Notes: generated from the letters alone by a model not told the origin. A stretch of DNA of 19,137 bases from an uncultured Ruminococcus sp. (GCA_902767175.1 CACXGH010000232.1:1-19137); one strand, 5' to 3'. Numbered from the stretch's first letter, positions 1 through 7,307 are shown. Made by a program: numbers and translations.

Positions 1-80
1 GAGCTAAAGCTCCCCGACGTCTGTTGACGGCGTCGCTCGCTCCAATCAAGCGAGCTTGTTGGAGCTTTGCTCCTTGTTTA
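1..80. repeat. Cluster of short hairpins, possible dispersed palindromic element
   Basis: This GC-rich stretch lies just 3' of the small minus-strand gene and contains several back-to-back inverted repeats: GAGC/GCTC at 1-12, CGACG/CGTCG at 15-35, GCTCGCT/AGCGAGC at 35-55 with a 7-nt loop, and GGAGC/GCTCC at 61-73. An alternative 7-bp pairing, GCTCCAA (39-45) with TTGGAGC (59-65), would disrupt two of the others. No run of T follows on the minus strand, so it is not a classical intrinsic terminator, although it may protect or end the upstream transcript. The words GAGCT and GCTCC recur within it, which suggests a repeat family. The left edge of the element may lie outside the window. Confidence 0.4.
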
Positions 81-90
81 ATAGTATCAA

Positions 91-366
91 TTATATATCC
101 TCAAGATCCGCCGCAGGTATATCATTTTCTATATTATCCCTTGCAAGGTCATTATCAATTACAGGATATGCTGTTGATATAGGCTTTTCTGCACTATACG
201 GCTTTGTATGAAACACCTTCTGTGACGGAGCTTTTGTACCCGTAATTATCGGTGCAGCTTTATCATTGCTGTGTTTTGCCTTACCTTGTATTTCAGGAAC
301 GGCAGCGGTATTGTTTCTTTGCCGAGTATGAGTTCTCTCAGGTCTCTTCATTCCCTGCTTTGCCAT
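91..366 (-). CDS. Small hypothetical protein, Lys/Pro-rich (91 aa)
   Basis: No function is recognised. The N-terminal half is basic and rich in Lys, Arg, Pro and polar residues (it begins MAKQGMKRPERTHTRQRN, then a PEIQGKAKH segment), with almost no hydrophobic core. The last ~25 residues are acidic (several Asp/Glu). There is no signal peptide, membrane segment or cysteine. It reads like an intrinsically disordered cytoplasmic protein, and I have the impression that similar short MAKQG...KRPE...EIQGKAKH proteins exist in other Clostridia, which is recollection and not a search result. The start is supported by a GAGGTG ribosome binding site 6 nt upstream of the ATG. It lies 39 bp behind the SOD gene on the same strand and is probably co-transcribed with it. 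Confidence 0.7.
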   Translation of the reverse strand: MAKQGMKRPERTHTRQRNNTAAVPEIQGKAKHSNDKAAPIITGTKAPSQKVFHTKPYSAEKPISTAYPVIDNDLARDNIENDIPAADLEDI

Positions 367-405
367 TTTATCACCTCACTGTTAGTATGAGCAAACAGCA
401 CGGAA

Positions 406-846
406 CTATCCCCTTCTTATTACTCCACAGGCGATTTTTTCTCCCGAATCTCCTGACGGCTGTGTCCGGAAATCGTCTGTTCCTGCGTGAATAACTACTG
501 TTTTACCGATAATATCCTTAACACAAAATCTGTCTGTTCTGAACTCCATATAAGCTTCTCCCGAACATGAGAGCAGCGGCGGCATATCGCCGGCATGGGT
601 CGGATGGGGGCTGTTTTCGGGGTTATAGTGACCTTTGGTTTCAGAAAAATCTTCTCCGCAGCAGCTTTCGCCATCATGGATATGAAAGCCATAAAACATC
701 GCCTTTGTATCAGGCAAATGTGACACAACTGCTCTTACTATCACACCGCATCTTGTCTGAAAGAAAAACACCTGTCCTCTGATACACGGAAAGCTGTCTC
801 CCCCTTTTATGACAGCTCTTGCATCAGGAAATCTTCTCTGTATCAT
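406..846 (-). CDS. Superoxide dismutase, Cu/Zn family, no signal peptide
   Basis: The 146-residue protein carries the full Cu/Zn SOD metal-site pattern. Copper ligands are H55 and H57 in GFHIHDG, the bridging H73 in GHYNP, and H120 in VVIHAGTDD. Zinc ligands are H81, H84 and D87 in the HPTHAGD segment. A cysteine pair suitable for the conserved disulfide is C62 or C63 with C140 in ACGVI. The enzyme family dismutates superoxide to peroxide and oxygen. Two things are unusual: there is no signal peptide or lipobox, whereas most bacterial SodC is exported, and the arginine that guides superoxide to copper (R143 of human SOD1, three residues before ACG) is Lys (K137). Activity is therefore likely but not certain. 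The start has a GGAGG site 8 nt upstream. It is 98 bp downstream of asnB with a long hairpin between. Confidence 0.88.
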   Translation of the reverse strand: MIQRRFPDARAVIKGGDSFPCIRGQVFFFQTRCGVIVRAVVSHLPDTKAMFYGFHIHDGESCCGEDFSETKGHYNPENSPHPTHAGDMPPLLSCSGEAYMEFRTDRFCVKDIIGKTVVIHAGTDDFRTQPSGDSGEKIACGVIRRG

Positions 847-870
847 AGCAATACCTCCGATAAGGCTTTA

Positions 871-931
871 ATACTAATATCAAATAGACCTGACGACAAG
901 CTTTGTCGCCCCTTCTATCTGATATTAGTAT
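871..931. repeat. Long imperfect inverted repeat between asnB and SOD
   Basis: Two 18-nt arms, 871-888 and 914-931, are complementary with one mismatch; the outer part reads ATACTAATATCA and its complement TGATATTAGTAT. Inside lies a second perfect hairpin, CGACAA (894-899) with TTGTCG (903-908). The whole element forms a nested stem of about 61 nt. It is downstream of asnB and upstream of the SOD ribosome binding site. The stem is AT-rich and no T-tract follows on either strand, so it is a poor intrinsic terminator. A miniature inverted-repeat element or an RNA processing or stability hairpin is more likely. No target-site duplication can be fixed from one copy. Confidence 0.6.
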
Positions 932-944
932 AATTCAGTTACTA

Positions 945-2780
945 TTATTCGATAATGACCTTATTTGCCCTGAACCAATAATCCGTCTGTATGATATAGG
1001 CAAGTATCTGCGGTGCTCTCATAAGCTGTCCGTACCATGGAGATGATATCCTGTCAGGCTCCTGTATGATAGCCTCTACACCGTCAGCATCGAGTATTTC
1101 ACGAATCGGCGAAGTCTTATCGCTGAGTATTTCCTTTACAGCATCTGCACAGAGCTTAAAATAATACGGATTGTGTGTCTTGGGATAGGGACTTTTCTTT
1201 CTGTCGATAATGCTGTCGGGGAGCAGTCCTCTGAAAGCTTCACGCACTATTCCCTTCTCTCTGCCTGCATAAGCCTTTATTTCCCATGGAAGATTATATG
1301 CGTATTCAACTATTCTGTAATCACAGAACGGAACTCTTACCTCAAGCCCGTTATACATAGACATACGGTCCTTCCTGTCGAGCAGAGTCTGCATAAACCA
1401 ATAGAAATTCAGAGAGAACATTTCCCTCATTCTTCTGTCAATTTCAGAATCGTCCGGAAGCTTGTCCGTATGCACGCAGGTATCAAGGTATTTCTGACGG
1501 ACATACTCTTCACCCTTTGGAAGAAAGCCCTTTTTCAGGATCGACCTGCGTATATCCAGAGAGCGTGACCACGGGAAGGTATCATCAAACAGAATATCTT
1601 TATTGTGATACCATGGATATCCTCCGAACAGCTCATCTGCACATTCACCTGACAGTGCCACCGTATGCTCCTGCTTTATCCTTTCGCAGAATAAAAGCAG
1701 TGATGCATCGACATCTGTCATGCCGGGAAGATCTCTTGCATCAACCGCCATTTTAAGCGCATTGAACAGGTCGGTATTGTCGAGAGTTATATAATGATGC
1801 CGTGAGCCTATTGCCGACACCATTGTGCCGATAAACTCACTGTCCGGAGTGGGCTGAAAGAGACTGCTTTTAAAATACTTATCATTGTCCTTATAATCTA
1901 TCGAGTAGGTATCTATCGGCTCTGCGCCGTTCTTTTTCGCTAATTCAGATGCAGTGTAGGATATAATGCTTGAATCGAGTCCTCCTGAAAGGAAACAGCA
2001 CAGAGGTACATCTGACACAAGCTGTCTTTGTATAGAGTCGGTAATAAGCTCTCTGACCTTTTCTATACTTTCGGCTGTGCTGTCAGTGTGTTCCCTTGCC
2101 TTCAAAGTAAAATATCTCCGCTTATATAGCTTTTCTCCGTCAAAGAAAGCACATTCACCGGGTGTAAGCTCACCTATATTCTTATAAATTCCCTGTCCCT
2201 GACTTCGTCCCGGACCAATGAGAAATATCTCCGAAAGACCTGCCTCATCGACAACGGGTCTTACCTTAGGATTTTGCAGAAGGCAGTTTATCTCAGAAGC
2301 GAAGATAAAGCCTTTATTATAGCAGTAGTAAAAAAGCGGTTTTACACCGATTCTGTCACGGGCGAGGAACAGATTTTTTCTTTCGTGGTCGTATACAGCA
2401 AAGGCAAAAATACCATTGAGCTTATCAACACAGTTTCCTCCCCAGCACATATATGCCGTTAAAACGACCTCTGTGTCACTGTCCGTATAGAATGTATATC
2501 CGCTTAGCGAAAGCTCCTGTCTTACCTCAGAGGTATTATACAGCTCTCCGTTATAGACGATTGTACATATACGTTCACCGCATTTTTTACTCATAGGCTG
2601 AACACCGTTCTGTACATCAATAACCGCAAGCCTGCGGTGAATAAGAGCTATCCCCTCACCGACGTATGTTCCGCTGTCATCAGGCCCTCTTCGGGCAATG
2701 CTCTCAGACATACGGGATATTGGCCTGCCCTGAGCCTTCATATCAATAGACCTGTCAAACCAGCCTGCAATTCCGCACAT
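945..2780 (-). CDS. asnB: Asparagine synthase (glutamine-hydrolysing)
   Basis: The enzyme amidates aspartate using glutamine and ATP in the cytoplasm. The protein (611 aa) starts MCGIAGWFD, so after Met removal C2 is the N-terminal nucleophile of the class II glutaminase domain (about residues 2-215). Expected glutaminase residues are present: HRRL at 48-51 and YNGE at 76-79. The synthetase domain follows, with the ATP pyrophosphatase loop SGGLDSS at 265-271 and a downstream GECADELFGGYPWY segment. Length and motif order are those of clostridial AsnB, so it appears intact. The ATG at 2780 is fixed by a GGAGGT site and by the obligatory Cys2. It lies only 19 bp after ylbJ, so the two are likely one transcript even though their roles are unrelated. 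Confidence 0.96.
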   Translation of the reverse strand: MCGIAGWFDRSIDMKAQGRPISRMSESIARRGPDDSGTYVGEGIALIHRRLAVIDVQNGVQPMSKKCGERICTIVYNGELYNTSEVRQELSLSGYTFYTDSDTEVVLTAYMCWGGNCVDKLNGIFAFAVYDHERKNLFLARDRIGVKPLFYYCYNKGFIFASEINCLLQNPKVRPVVDEAGLSEIFLIGPGRSQGQGIYKNIGELTPGECAFFDGEKLYKRRYFTLKAREHTDSTAESIEKVRELITDSIQRQLVSDVPLCCFLSGGLDSSIISYTASELAKKNGAEPIDTYSIDYKDNDKYFKSSLFQPTPDSEFIGTMVSAIGSRHHYITLDNTDLFNALKMAVDARDLPGMTDVDASLLLFCERIKQEHTVALSGECADELFGGYPWYHNKDILFDDTFPWSRSLDIRRSILKKGFLPKGEEYVRQKYLDTCVHTDKLPDDSEIDRRMREMFSLNFYWFMQTLLDRKDRMSMYNGLEVRVPFCDYRIVEYAYNLPWEIKAYAGREKGIVREAFRGLLPDSIIDRKKSPYPKTHNPYYFKLCADAVKEILSDKTSPIREILDADGVEAIIQEPDRISSPWYGQLMRAPQILAYIIQTDYWFRANKVIIE

Positions 2781-2799
2781 AAGCTACCTCCGTTTAAAT

Positions 2800-3927
2800 T
2801 CAGTACCGTCTTGCACCGTTCCTTCTTATGGACAATACAAAAACAATACTCATGATTATCAATGCGCACGCCCCGACTGCCGACACAGACGAGACCTCTG
2901 CTCTTACCGCTCCTGACTGAGCAAACACCTCTGCCGTATCCTGTCGGAATCTGCACACAGTATATACTATTACAGAGGATAAAAAAGCGTTCATGGCTCT
3001 GAACACAAAAAATCGTTTCTTATTGATTTTAATATTACCGAGAATAGAAAAAATCTGAAAATGTACACACAATCCGCCAAAGCCCACTGCCAATGATATC
3101 ACCCACAGCGGACAGCCGCTGTTTACTGCTTCATTGCAGGCACTTGTCACCTCTGTAAGTATTACAAAGGCTTTATCGGCTATATATTCATCTCCCGAGA
3201 GCAGCCCTATTAAGCCTCCGAGCAGCTTTGGTATGCCAAGCTCACTGCATACGGATATTATCATGTTAAAGGCTGCCACCATTGCCGTTAGCCCTAATAC
3301 CGAACCTGCCGCATCAGAACAGGCAAGGATAAATGAGTCACCTATACCCTCTTTATGATTCAAATTCTTTTCATCTGCCTGACTTCCAAGCGGTGATTCT
3401 GAGCCTTTATATATTCTGCCCGATATAATGCCGAGTATTATCCCCGAGATAAGCTGAGCCGAATATAGTATGACCCCGGATACGGTATTATGCATCAGTA
3501 TCGTTCCCACACCCGTTATCAGAAAAGCAGGCCCTGAGCATACACAGAACATCATCATCTGCTCAGCCTGAACACTGCTGAGCTTTTTCCTCTGATACAG
3601 TGCTTTAACACAGCTTGCACCAGCGGGAAATCCACCTGTAAAACTGAGGAAAATTGCAGCAGCAGCTTCCCCCGGAAGGCAGAAAAGCTTTTTTACCATA
3701 AACGAAAGCATTTTGCCTATGCTGTCAGATGCTCCCGATCTGATCATAAATGAGGACAGCAGCATAAACGGAAAAAGAGACGGTACGAGCATTTTTACAG
3801 AATAATCAAGTCCTCTGATGATTCCGTCTGATGCTGCCTTAGAAAAGACAAGGAGCAGCACAATACCCAAAGCAGCAATAAAAACTGCAACAAATGTTCC
3901 TGACCTGAAACGAAAAGCTGTTTTCAT
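2800..3927 (-). CDS. ylbJ: Sporulation integral membrane protein YlbJ
   Basis: This is a 375-residue polytopic membrane protein with roughly eight to ten hydrophobic segments, the first at about residues 10-30. It has the nucleoside-recognition/Gate-like fold signature seen in YlbJ: a VPSLFPFML helix near 48-56 and the GGFPAGA motif at 98-104. In Bacillus, YlbJ belongs to the sigma-E (mother cell) regulon and is needed for normal spore envelope formation; its transport activity is not settled. Assignment by family resemblance is good. The ATG at 3927 is preceded by GGGTGAT. It is transcribed divergently from yqfC-yqfD, another sigma-E pair, across 79 bp, and asnB follows closely downstream. 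Confidence 0.88.
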   Translation of the reverse strand: MKTAFRFRSGTFVAVFIAALGIVLLLVFSKAASDGIIRGLDYSVKMLVPSLFPFMLLSSFMIRSGASDSIGKMLSFMVKKLFCLPGEAAAAIFLSFTGGFPAGASCVKALYQRKKLSSVQAEQMMMFCVCSGPAFLITGVGTILMHNTVSGVILYSAQLISGIILGIISGRIYKGSESPLGSQADEKNLNHKEGIGDSFILACSDAAGSVLGLTAMVAAFNMIISVCSELGIPKLLGGLIGLLSGDEYIADKAFVILTEVTSACNEAVNSGCPLWVISLAVGFGGLCVHFQIFSILGNIKINKKRFFVFRAMNAFLSSVIVYTVCRFRQDTAEVFAQSGAVRAEVSSVSAVGACALIIMSIVFVLSIRRNGARRY

Positions 3928-3947
3928 ACTATCACCCGATAAAGAAT

Positions 3948-3969
3948 ATGTTTATGGTGATTTTTATAT
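3948..3969 (-). promoter_or_regulatory. Candidate sigma-E-type promoter for ylbJ (weak)
   Basis: On the minus strand CATAAACA (3956 down to 3949) resembles the sigma-E -10 consensus CATACAAT and lies 21 nt before the ylbJ start. The -35 region 13-14 nt further upstream is only AT-rich (TTATAA-like) and matches poorly. The call rests on the -10 and on YlbJ being sigma-E controlled in Bacillus. Confidence 0.25.
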
Positions 3970-3986
3970 TTATAAAAGCATAAAAT
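3960..3986 (+). promoter_or_regulatory. Candidate sigma-E-type promoter for yqfC-yqfD (weak)
   Basis: CATAAAAT at 3979-3986 matches 7 of 8 positions of the sigma-E -10 consensus and ends 20 nt before the yqfC ATG, the same geometry as the opposite-facing candidate for ylbJ. The -35 side, 13 nt upstream, is TGATTTTT-like and only partly fits. The 79-bp divergent region would then carry two interleaved mother-cell promoters with very short leaders. Confidence 0.28.
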
Positions 3987-4006
3987 AGTTCAAACGGGGT
4001 GATGTC

Positions 4007-4270
4007 ATGAGGAAAAAGAACGAATGCGGCAGCGGAGCGGTAGGTGCATTCGGCGCACATATAGGCGGAATACACATGGAAATAAGCGGAAACAGGGAAA
4101 TAATTTTTGAAGGCGGCAAGGGTATACTTGAATATAACGAAGGCTCCATAAAAATAAATGCCGGAAAATACATTGTAGGAATACAAGGCAGAGGACTGCA
4201 TATAAGGAGCATGAATGACAGCGATGTTGTCATTCACGGCTTTATTACTTCTATAGAATATATTATATGA
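4007..4270 (+). CDS. yqfC: Sporulation protein YqfC (YabP/YqfC family)
   Basis: This 87-residue protein shows the compact YabP/YqfC layout: a short polar N-terminus, then an all-beta stretch of about residues 20-80 with alternating hydrophobics (HMEISGNREIIFEGGKG, then an IKINAGKYIVGIQGRGLHI stretch) and a final hydrophobic strand. Family members are small sporulation proteins made in the mother cell under sigma-E; YqfC is almost always followed by yqfD, as here. No biochemical activity is established. The ATG at 4007 has a strong GGGGTGAT site. The stop is 9 bp before the yqfD start, so the two are translated from one message. Confidence 0.85.
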   Translation: MRKKNECGSGAVGAFGAHIGGIHMEISGNREIIFEGGKGILEYNEGSIKINAGKYIVGIQGRGLHIRSMNDSDVVIHGFITSIEYII

Positions 4271-4279
4271 GGGGTAAAG

Positions 4280-5494
4280 ATGATAGTTGTAATTATACTA
4301 AGGTGGTTTTTCGGATATATCAGTTTCAGCGTTGAGGGCAGATTTCCCGAGCGGTTTATAAATCTTGCTGCAAAGCGGGGAATCAATCTTTGGAAACTGA
4401 AAGGCACAGACGAAAAGGTAAGCGGCTGTGCAAGAATGAGCGACCTGAAAAGTCTGCGCCTTATAGCGGAAAGAAACGGACATAAGCTACATATAGAGCG
4501 TGGACACGGACTTCCGCATCTGATAATAAAATACAGGTCAAGAAGCGGTCTGCTTGCGGGAATGATAATATGCATTGCTCTTTATATTTATATGTCGGGG
4601 TCAGTATGGAACATCACCTTCACTCTGCCGGACAGCATAAACGAATATGAGATAAGAAACACACTAAAGGAATACGGGTTATATGAGGGCGCAAGGGTAA
4701 AAAGTATAAATGTAGACGATATAGTCAACAGTATTTCCTCAAAAGACAGGCGTATAAGCTGGATGACGATAAATATTTCAGGAACTGATGCAGAGGTCAA
4801 TATCAGTCCTAACATATCGGACAGGGTTAAGAAAAACGAAGGTATAAAGCTCAGCAATATGCTTTCCTCTGCTGACGGCACTGTAACAAGAGTAAACGTA
4901 TATAACGGCTCTGCTGATGTCAAGGCAGGTGACGGAATAAGAAAGGGACAGCTTTTAGTAAGCGGTATTGTTGAGTACAATAACGGTATAAATGTTTTTA
5001 CCGACTCAGAAGCCGTTGTATTTGCTAAGACAGCAAGAAGGGTACGGATAGAAATCCCGAAAAGCAGCTATAATGTAACCGCTGCAGGTGAAACAGAAAA
5101 AAATGATATATCTTTCTTCGGACTTATTTTGCCGTCATCAATGCACAAAGAGCCTGAGGGCGAGCGGACTGTAATAACCGAAAGGAATCAGTTTTCGTTG
5201 TTAGGCCACGGACTGCCTGTATATTCCACAAAGGAAAAATGGCAGATGTACGAAAAAAAGCCTGTGACACTGACATTGTCACAGGCTGAAAAGGGACTCA
5301 GAAACAAGCTTGAACTGTATGAAATATTCATGCTTGCGGAGACAGATAAAGGTACTGTTCTGAAAAGAGACTATTCGATAAAGGAGACCAAGGACAGCTT
5401 TGTGCTTGAAGGCACTTATGAGATAGAGGAAAATGTCTGTCAGAAGGTGGTTATTCAGATGCAGGAGGATCAGACTCAACAGTCTCAGAGCTGA
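4280..5494 (+). CDS. yqfD: Sporulation protein YqfD
   Basis: The 404-residue protein matches YqfD in length and architecture: an N-terminal domain of about 85 residues (FPERFINLAAKRGINLW motif near 22-38), one clear membrane helix at about 89-106 just after a basic stretch, and a long, probably exported beta-rich C-terminal region. In Bacillus it is a sigma-E-dependent mother-cell protein needed for efficient sporulation. The start follows GGGG at the yqfC stop. Its last 44 bp overlap, in antisense, the end of yitT, and codons near 5253-5287 contain the terminator for the opposing yitT transcript. The usual neighbours phoH and ybeY are not downstream here. Confidence 0.9.
   Translation: MIVVIILRWFFGYISFSVEGRFPERFINLAAKRGINLWKLKGTDEKVSGCARMSDLKSLRLIAERNGHKLHIERGHGLPHLIIKYRSRSGLLAGMIICIALYIYMSGSVWNITFTLPDSINEYEIRNTLKEYGLYEGARVKSINVDDIVNSISSKDRRISWMTINISGTDAEVNISPNISDRVKKNEGIKLSNMLSSADGTVTRVNVYNGSADVKAGDGIRKGQLLVSGIVEYNNGINVFTDSEAVVFAKTARRVRIEIPKSSYNVTAAGETEKNDISFFGLILPSSMHKEPEGERTVITERNQFSLLGHGLPVYSTKEKWQMYEKKPVTLTLSQAEKGLRNKLELYEIFMLAETDKGTVLKRDYSIKETKDSFVLEGTYEIEENVCQKVVIQMQEDQTQQSQS
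5253..5287 (-). terminator. Intrinsic terminator for yitT, nested inside yqfD
   Basis: Read on the minus strand, AGCCTGTGAC (5287-5278) pairs perfectly with GTCACAGGCT (5268-5259) around a 9-nt loop, and the stem runs straight into seven T residues (5259-5253). This is a textbook rho-independent terminator for transcription coming from yitT, 163 nt past its stop codon. On the plus strand the A7 lies before the stem, so it should not stop yqfD transcription. It is embedded in yqfD codons for the EKKPVTLTLSQAEKG segment. Confidence 0.82.
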
Positions 5495-6392
5495 TATTAT
5501 CAGGTGTAACAATCAAGCCGCCCTCAGAGTCATGCTTTATTGTTCCTGTTTTCTTAACGAGCTTGCCTATTATCTCTGAAACATCACTGATAGCGATAAA
5601 AGCCGATGAGTCAATGGTCTTTATTATATCCTTAAGCTCATGTATTTCAAACCTTGTAAGAACACAGTATAATATTACCTTTTTTCCGCTTACAAGACCT
5701 TCACCTTCCATTATAGTTACCGTCCTGCCGAGACGCTCATATATTTTTTCGGAAATTTCCTTGGAGTCGTTTGTAATTATCATAGCAGCCTTGGTCTGTT
5801 CCATACCCGACTCAACGATATCAAGCACCTTTGAAGTAATAAAATACGTCAGCAGACTGTACATTGCCCTGTCAAGACCGAAAATAATACCGACTGCAGC
5901 AAATATAATGATATTGAATATAAGCACCGTCTGACCTACAGGAAGCTTGAATTTCTTATTCAGCAGAATAGCGACAGTTTCCGTACCGTCAAGACAGCCT
6001 CCGAATCTGATAACAAGACCTACGCCTATACCGAGAATTACACCGCCGAAGGATACCGCAAGCACATAATCTCCGGTAGCATTCTTCATAGGTGCAAACA
6101 CTTCAAGAAATACAGAGAACAGTATCATCGCATATACTGTCTTGATTATAAAATTCTTACCCATTTTTCTTGTTCCGATAATCAGAAACGGAATATTCAA
6201 AGCTACCGTCAGAATACTCAACGGTATACCTGTCAGATTATTTATAATAATACCTATACCGACAACACCGCCGTCGAGTATTGTACATGGAACAAGAAAT
6301 TCCTCAATAGCGAAGGCAGCTATCACAGCACCGACTGATATTCCTAAAAAATCAATTACAAGCATTAATACGCTCTTTTTATTTAATGTCAT
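5451..6392 (-). CDS. YitT family membrane protein (DUF2179 C-terminal domain)
   Basis: The N-terminal ~180 residues hold five to six membrane helices with the YitT-type features FLVPCTILDGGVVGIG near the first helices and RFGGCLDGTETVAILL in the middle. The C-terminal ~90 residues form the cytoplasmic DUF2179 domain (GRTVTIMEGEGLVSGKK, then LKDIIKTIDSSAFIAISDV). The family is widespread in Firmicutes; the transported substrate is not known. Two in-frame ATGs exist: the first (6398) abuts the GGGGAG ribosome binding site, while the second (6392) is 6 nt beyond it, so I take 6392 (313 aa). The start overlaps the end of the radical SAM gene, implying translational coupling, and the 3' end overlaps yqfD on the other strand by 44 bp. 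Confidence 0.9.
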   Translation of the reverse strand: MTLNKKSVLMLVIDFLGISVGAVIAAFAIEEFLVPCTILDGGVVGIGIIINNLTGIPLSILTVALNIPFLIIGTRKMGKNFIIKTVYAMILFSVFLEVFAPMKNATGDYVLAVSFGGVILGIGVGLVIRFGGCLDGTETVAILLNKKFKLPVGQTVLIFNIIIFAAVGIIFGLDRAMYSLLTYFITSKVLDIVESGMEQTKAAMIITNDSKEISEKIYERLGRTVTIMEGEGLVSGKKVILYCVLTRFEIHELKDIIKTIDSSAFIAISDVSEIIGKLVKKTGTIKHDSEGGLIVTPDNISSETVESDPPASE

Positions 6393-7287
6393 ATTCATCT
6401 CCCCTTTTCAGATCAGACAGGAAATCAGGAACATAGCTTTCCTTTGCGGAAGAAAGCTCCTGTACAAATCCGTCAAGCTCCAACTCCTCAAAACGATCCA
6501 ATACCTTATTGTATTCTCTTGGGGTTATTCTTCTGTCAAGTTCCTTGAACTGAGATGCCTTTCCCATCGGGATATACTGTGCCATAAGACTGACAAGTAT
6601 ATCGCTGCCGAAACGCTCCTTCAGCAGTTCAAGCACAGCTATAGAATTCTTCGTATGCTGAGGAAGAATCAGATGTCTTACGATAGTTCCCTTTTTCATC
6701 ATGCCTTCATCGTCAAATTCAGGCTTTCCTGTCTGTCGCACCATTTCTTCTATCGCACTGACAGCATATTCGGGATAATTTTCTGCACCCGAAAGAGTTT
6801 TTGACATTTGTGTGTCAGTATACTTCAGATCAGGAAGGTAAATATCCACTATTCCTTCCAGACGGCGAAGAGTTTCCGCCTTTTCATAGCCTCCCGTGTT
6901 GTAAACTACAGGAATTTTCGGCTTATATAGCTCAAAGCATTTTATAATGCTCTCTGCATAAGGTGTCGGGCTGACAAGATTGATATTATGCACTCCCATA
7001 TCCTCAAGACGCTTTATTTCATCTGAAAGCTCACGCACAGTCAGTATTTTTCCGTTCCGCTCCTGACTGATAGTATAATTCTGACAGAATATGCAGGAAA
7101 GCACACAGCCTGTAAAAAATATAGTTCCCGAGCCTCTTTCTCCGCTTATGCACGGCTCTTCCCAATAATGTGGAGCACATCGTGAGATTTTCGGGAGAGT
7201 TCCGAGCCTGCAAAAGCCCGAACCTTCCTTTTCTGTCCTCACAGCATTACAGCTTCTCGGACAGAGTGTACAGATATATTCATTCAT
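6379..7287 (-). CDS. Radical SAM protein, PflX-like (pyruvate formate-lyase activase-related)
   Basis: This 302-residue protein has the radical SAM cluster motif CVLSCIFC (C61, C65, C68), which binds a 4Fe-4S cluster and S-adenosylmethionine. An N-terminal cysteine group (C6, C9, C13, C26) in a CTLCPRSCNA context precedes it, as in the PflX / COG1313 group. Other group features are YNTGGYE around 128-134 and IYLPDLKYTD about 20 residues later. The family is related to pyruvate formate-lyase activating enzyme, but its target is generally unknown, and no glycyl radical enzyme gene is visible nearby. It follows adhE after a terminator and overlaps yitT by 14-20 bp. The ribosome binding site is weak (GGTGAATAG). 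Confidence 0.85.
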   Translation of the reverse strand: MNEYICTLCPRSCNAVRTEKEGSGFCRLGTLPKISRCAPHYWEEPCISGERGSGTIFFTGCVLSCIFCQNYTISQERNGKILTVRELSDEIKRLEDMGVHNINLVSPTPYAESIIKCFELYKPKIPVVYNTGGYEKAETLRRLEGIVDIYLPDLKYTDTQMSKTLSGAENYPEYAVSAIEEMVRQTGKPEFDDEGMMKKGTIVRHLILPQHTKNSIAVLELLKERFGSDILVSLMAQYIPMGKASQFKELDRRITPREYNKVLDRFEELELDGFVQELSSAKESYVPDFLSDLKRGDEYDIK

Positions 7288-7307
7288 AACTATTCACCGT
7301 ATGCCAT

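Noticed and set aside
871..931. The asnB-distal hairpin as an intrinsic terminator
   Set aside because: The stem is AT-rich and not followed by a T-tract on either strand; annotated as an inverted repeat instead.
6393..6398. Upstream ATG of yitT as the true start
   Set aside because: It directly abuts the GGGGAG ribosome binding site; the second ATG, 6 nt further, has normal spacing.
6142..6804. Plus-strand 220-codon open frame spanning the yitT/radical SAM junction
   Set aside because: Both opposing genes are well supported, and this frame shows no domain or translation signal.
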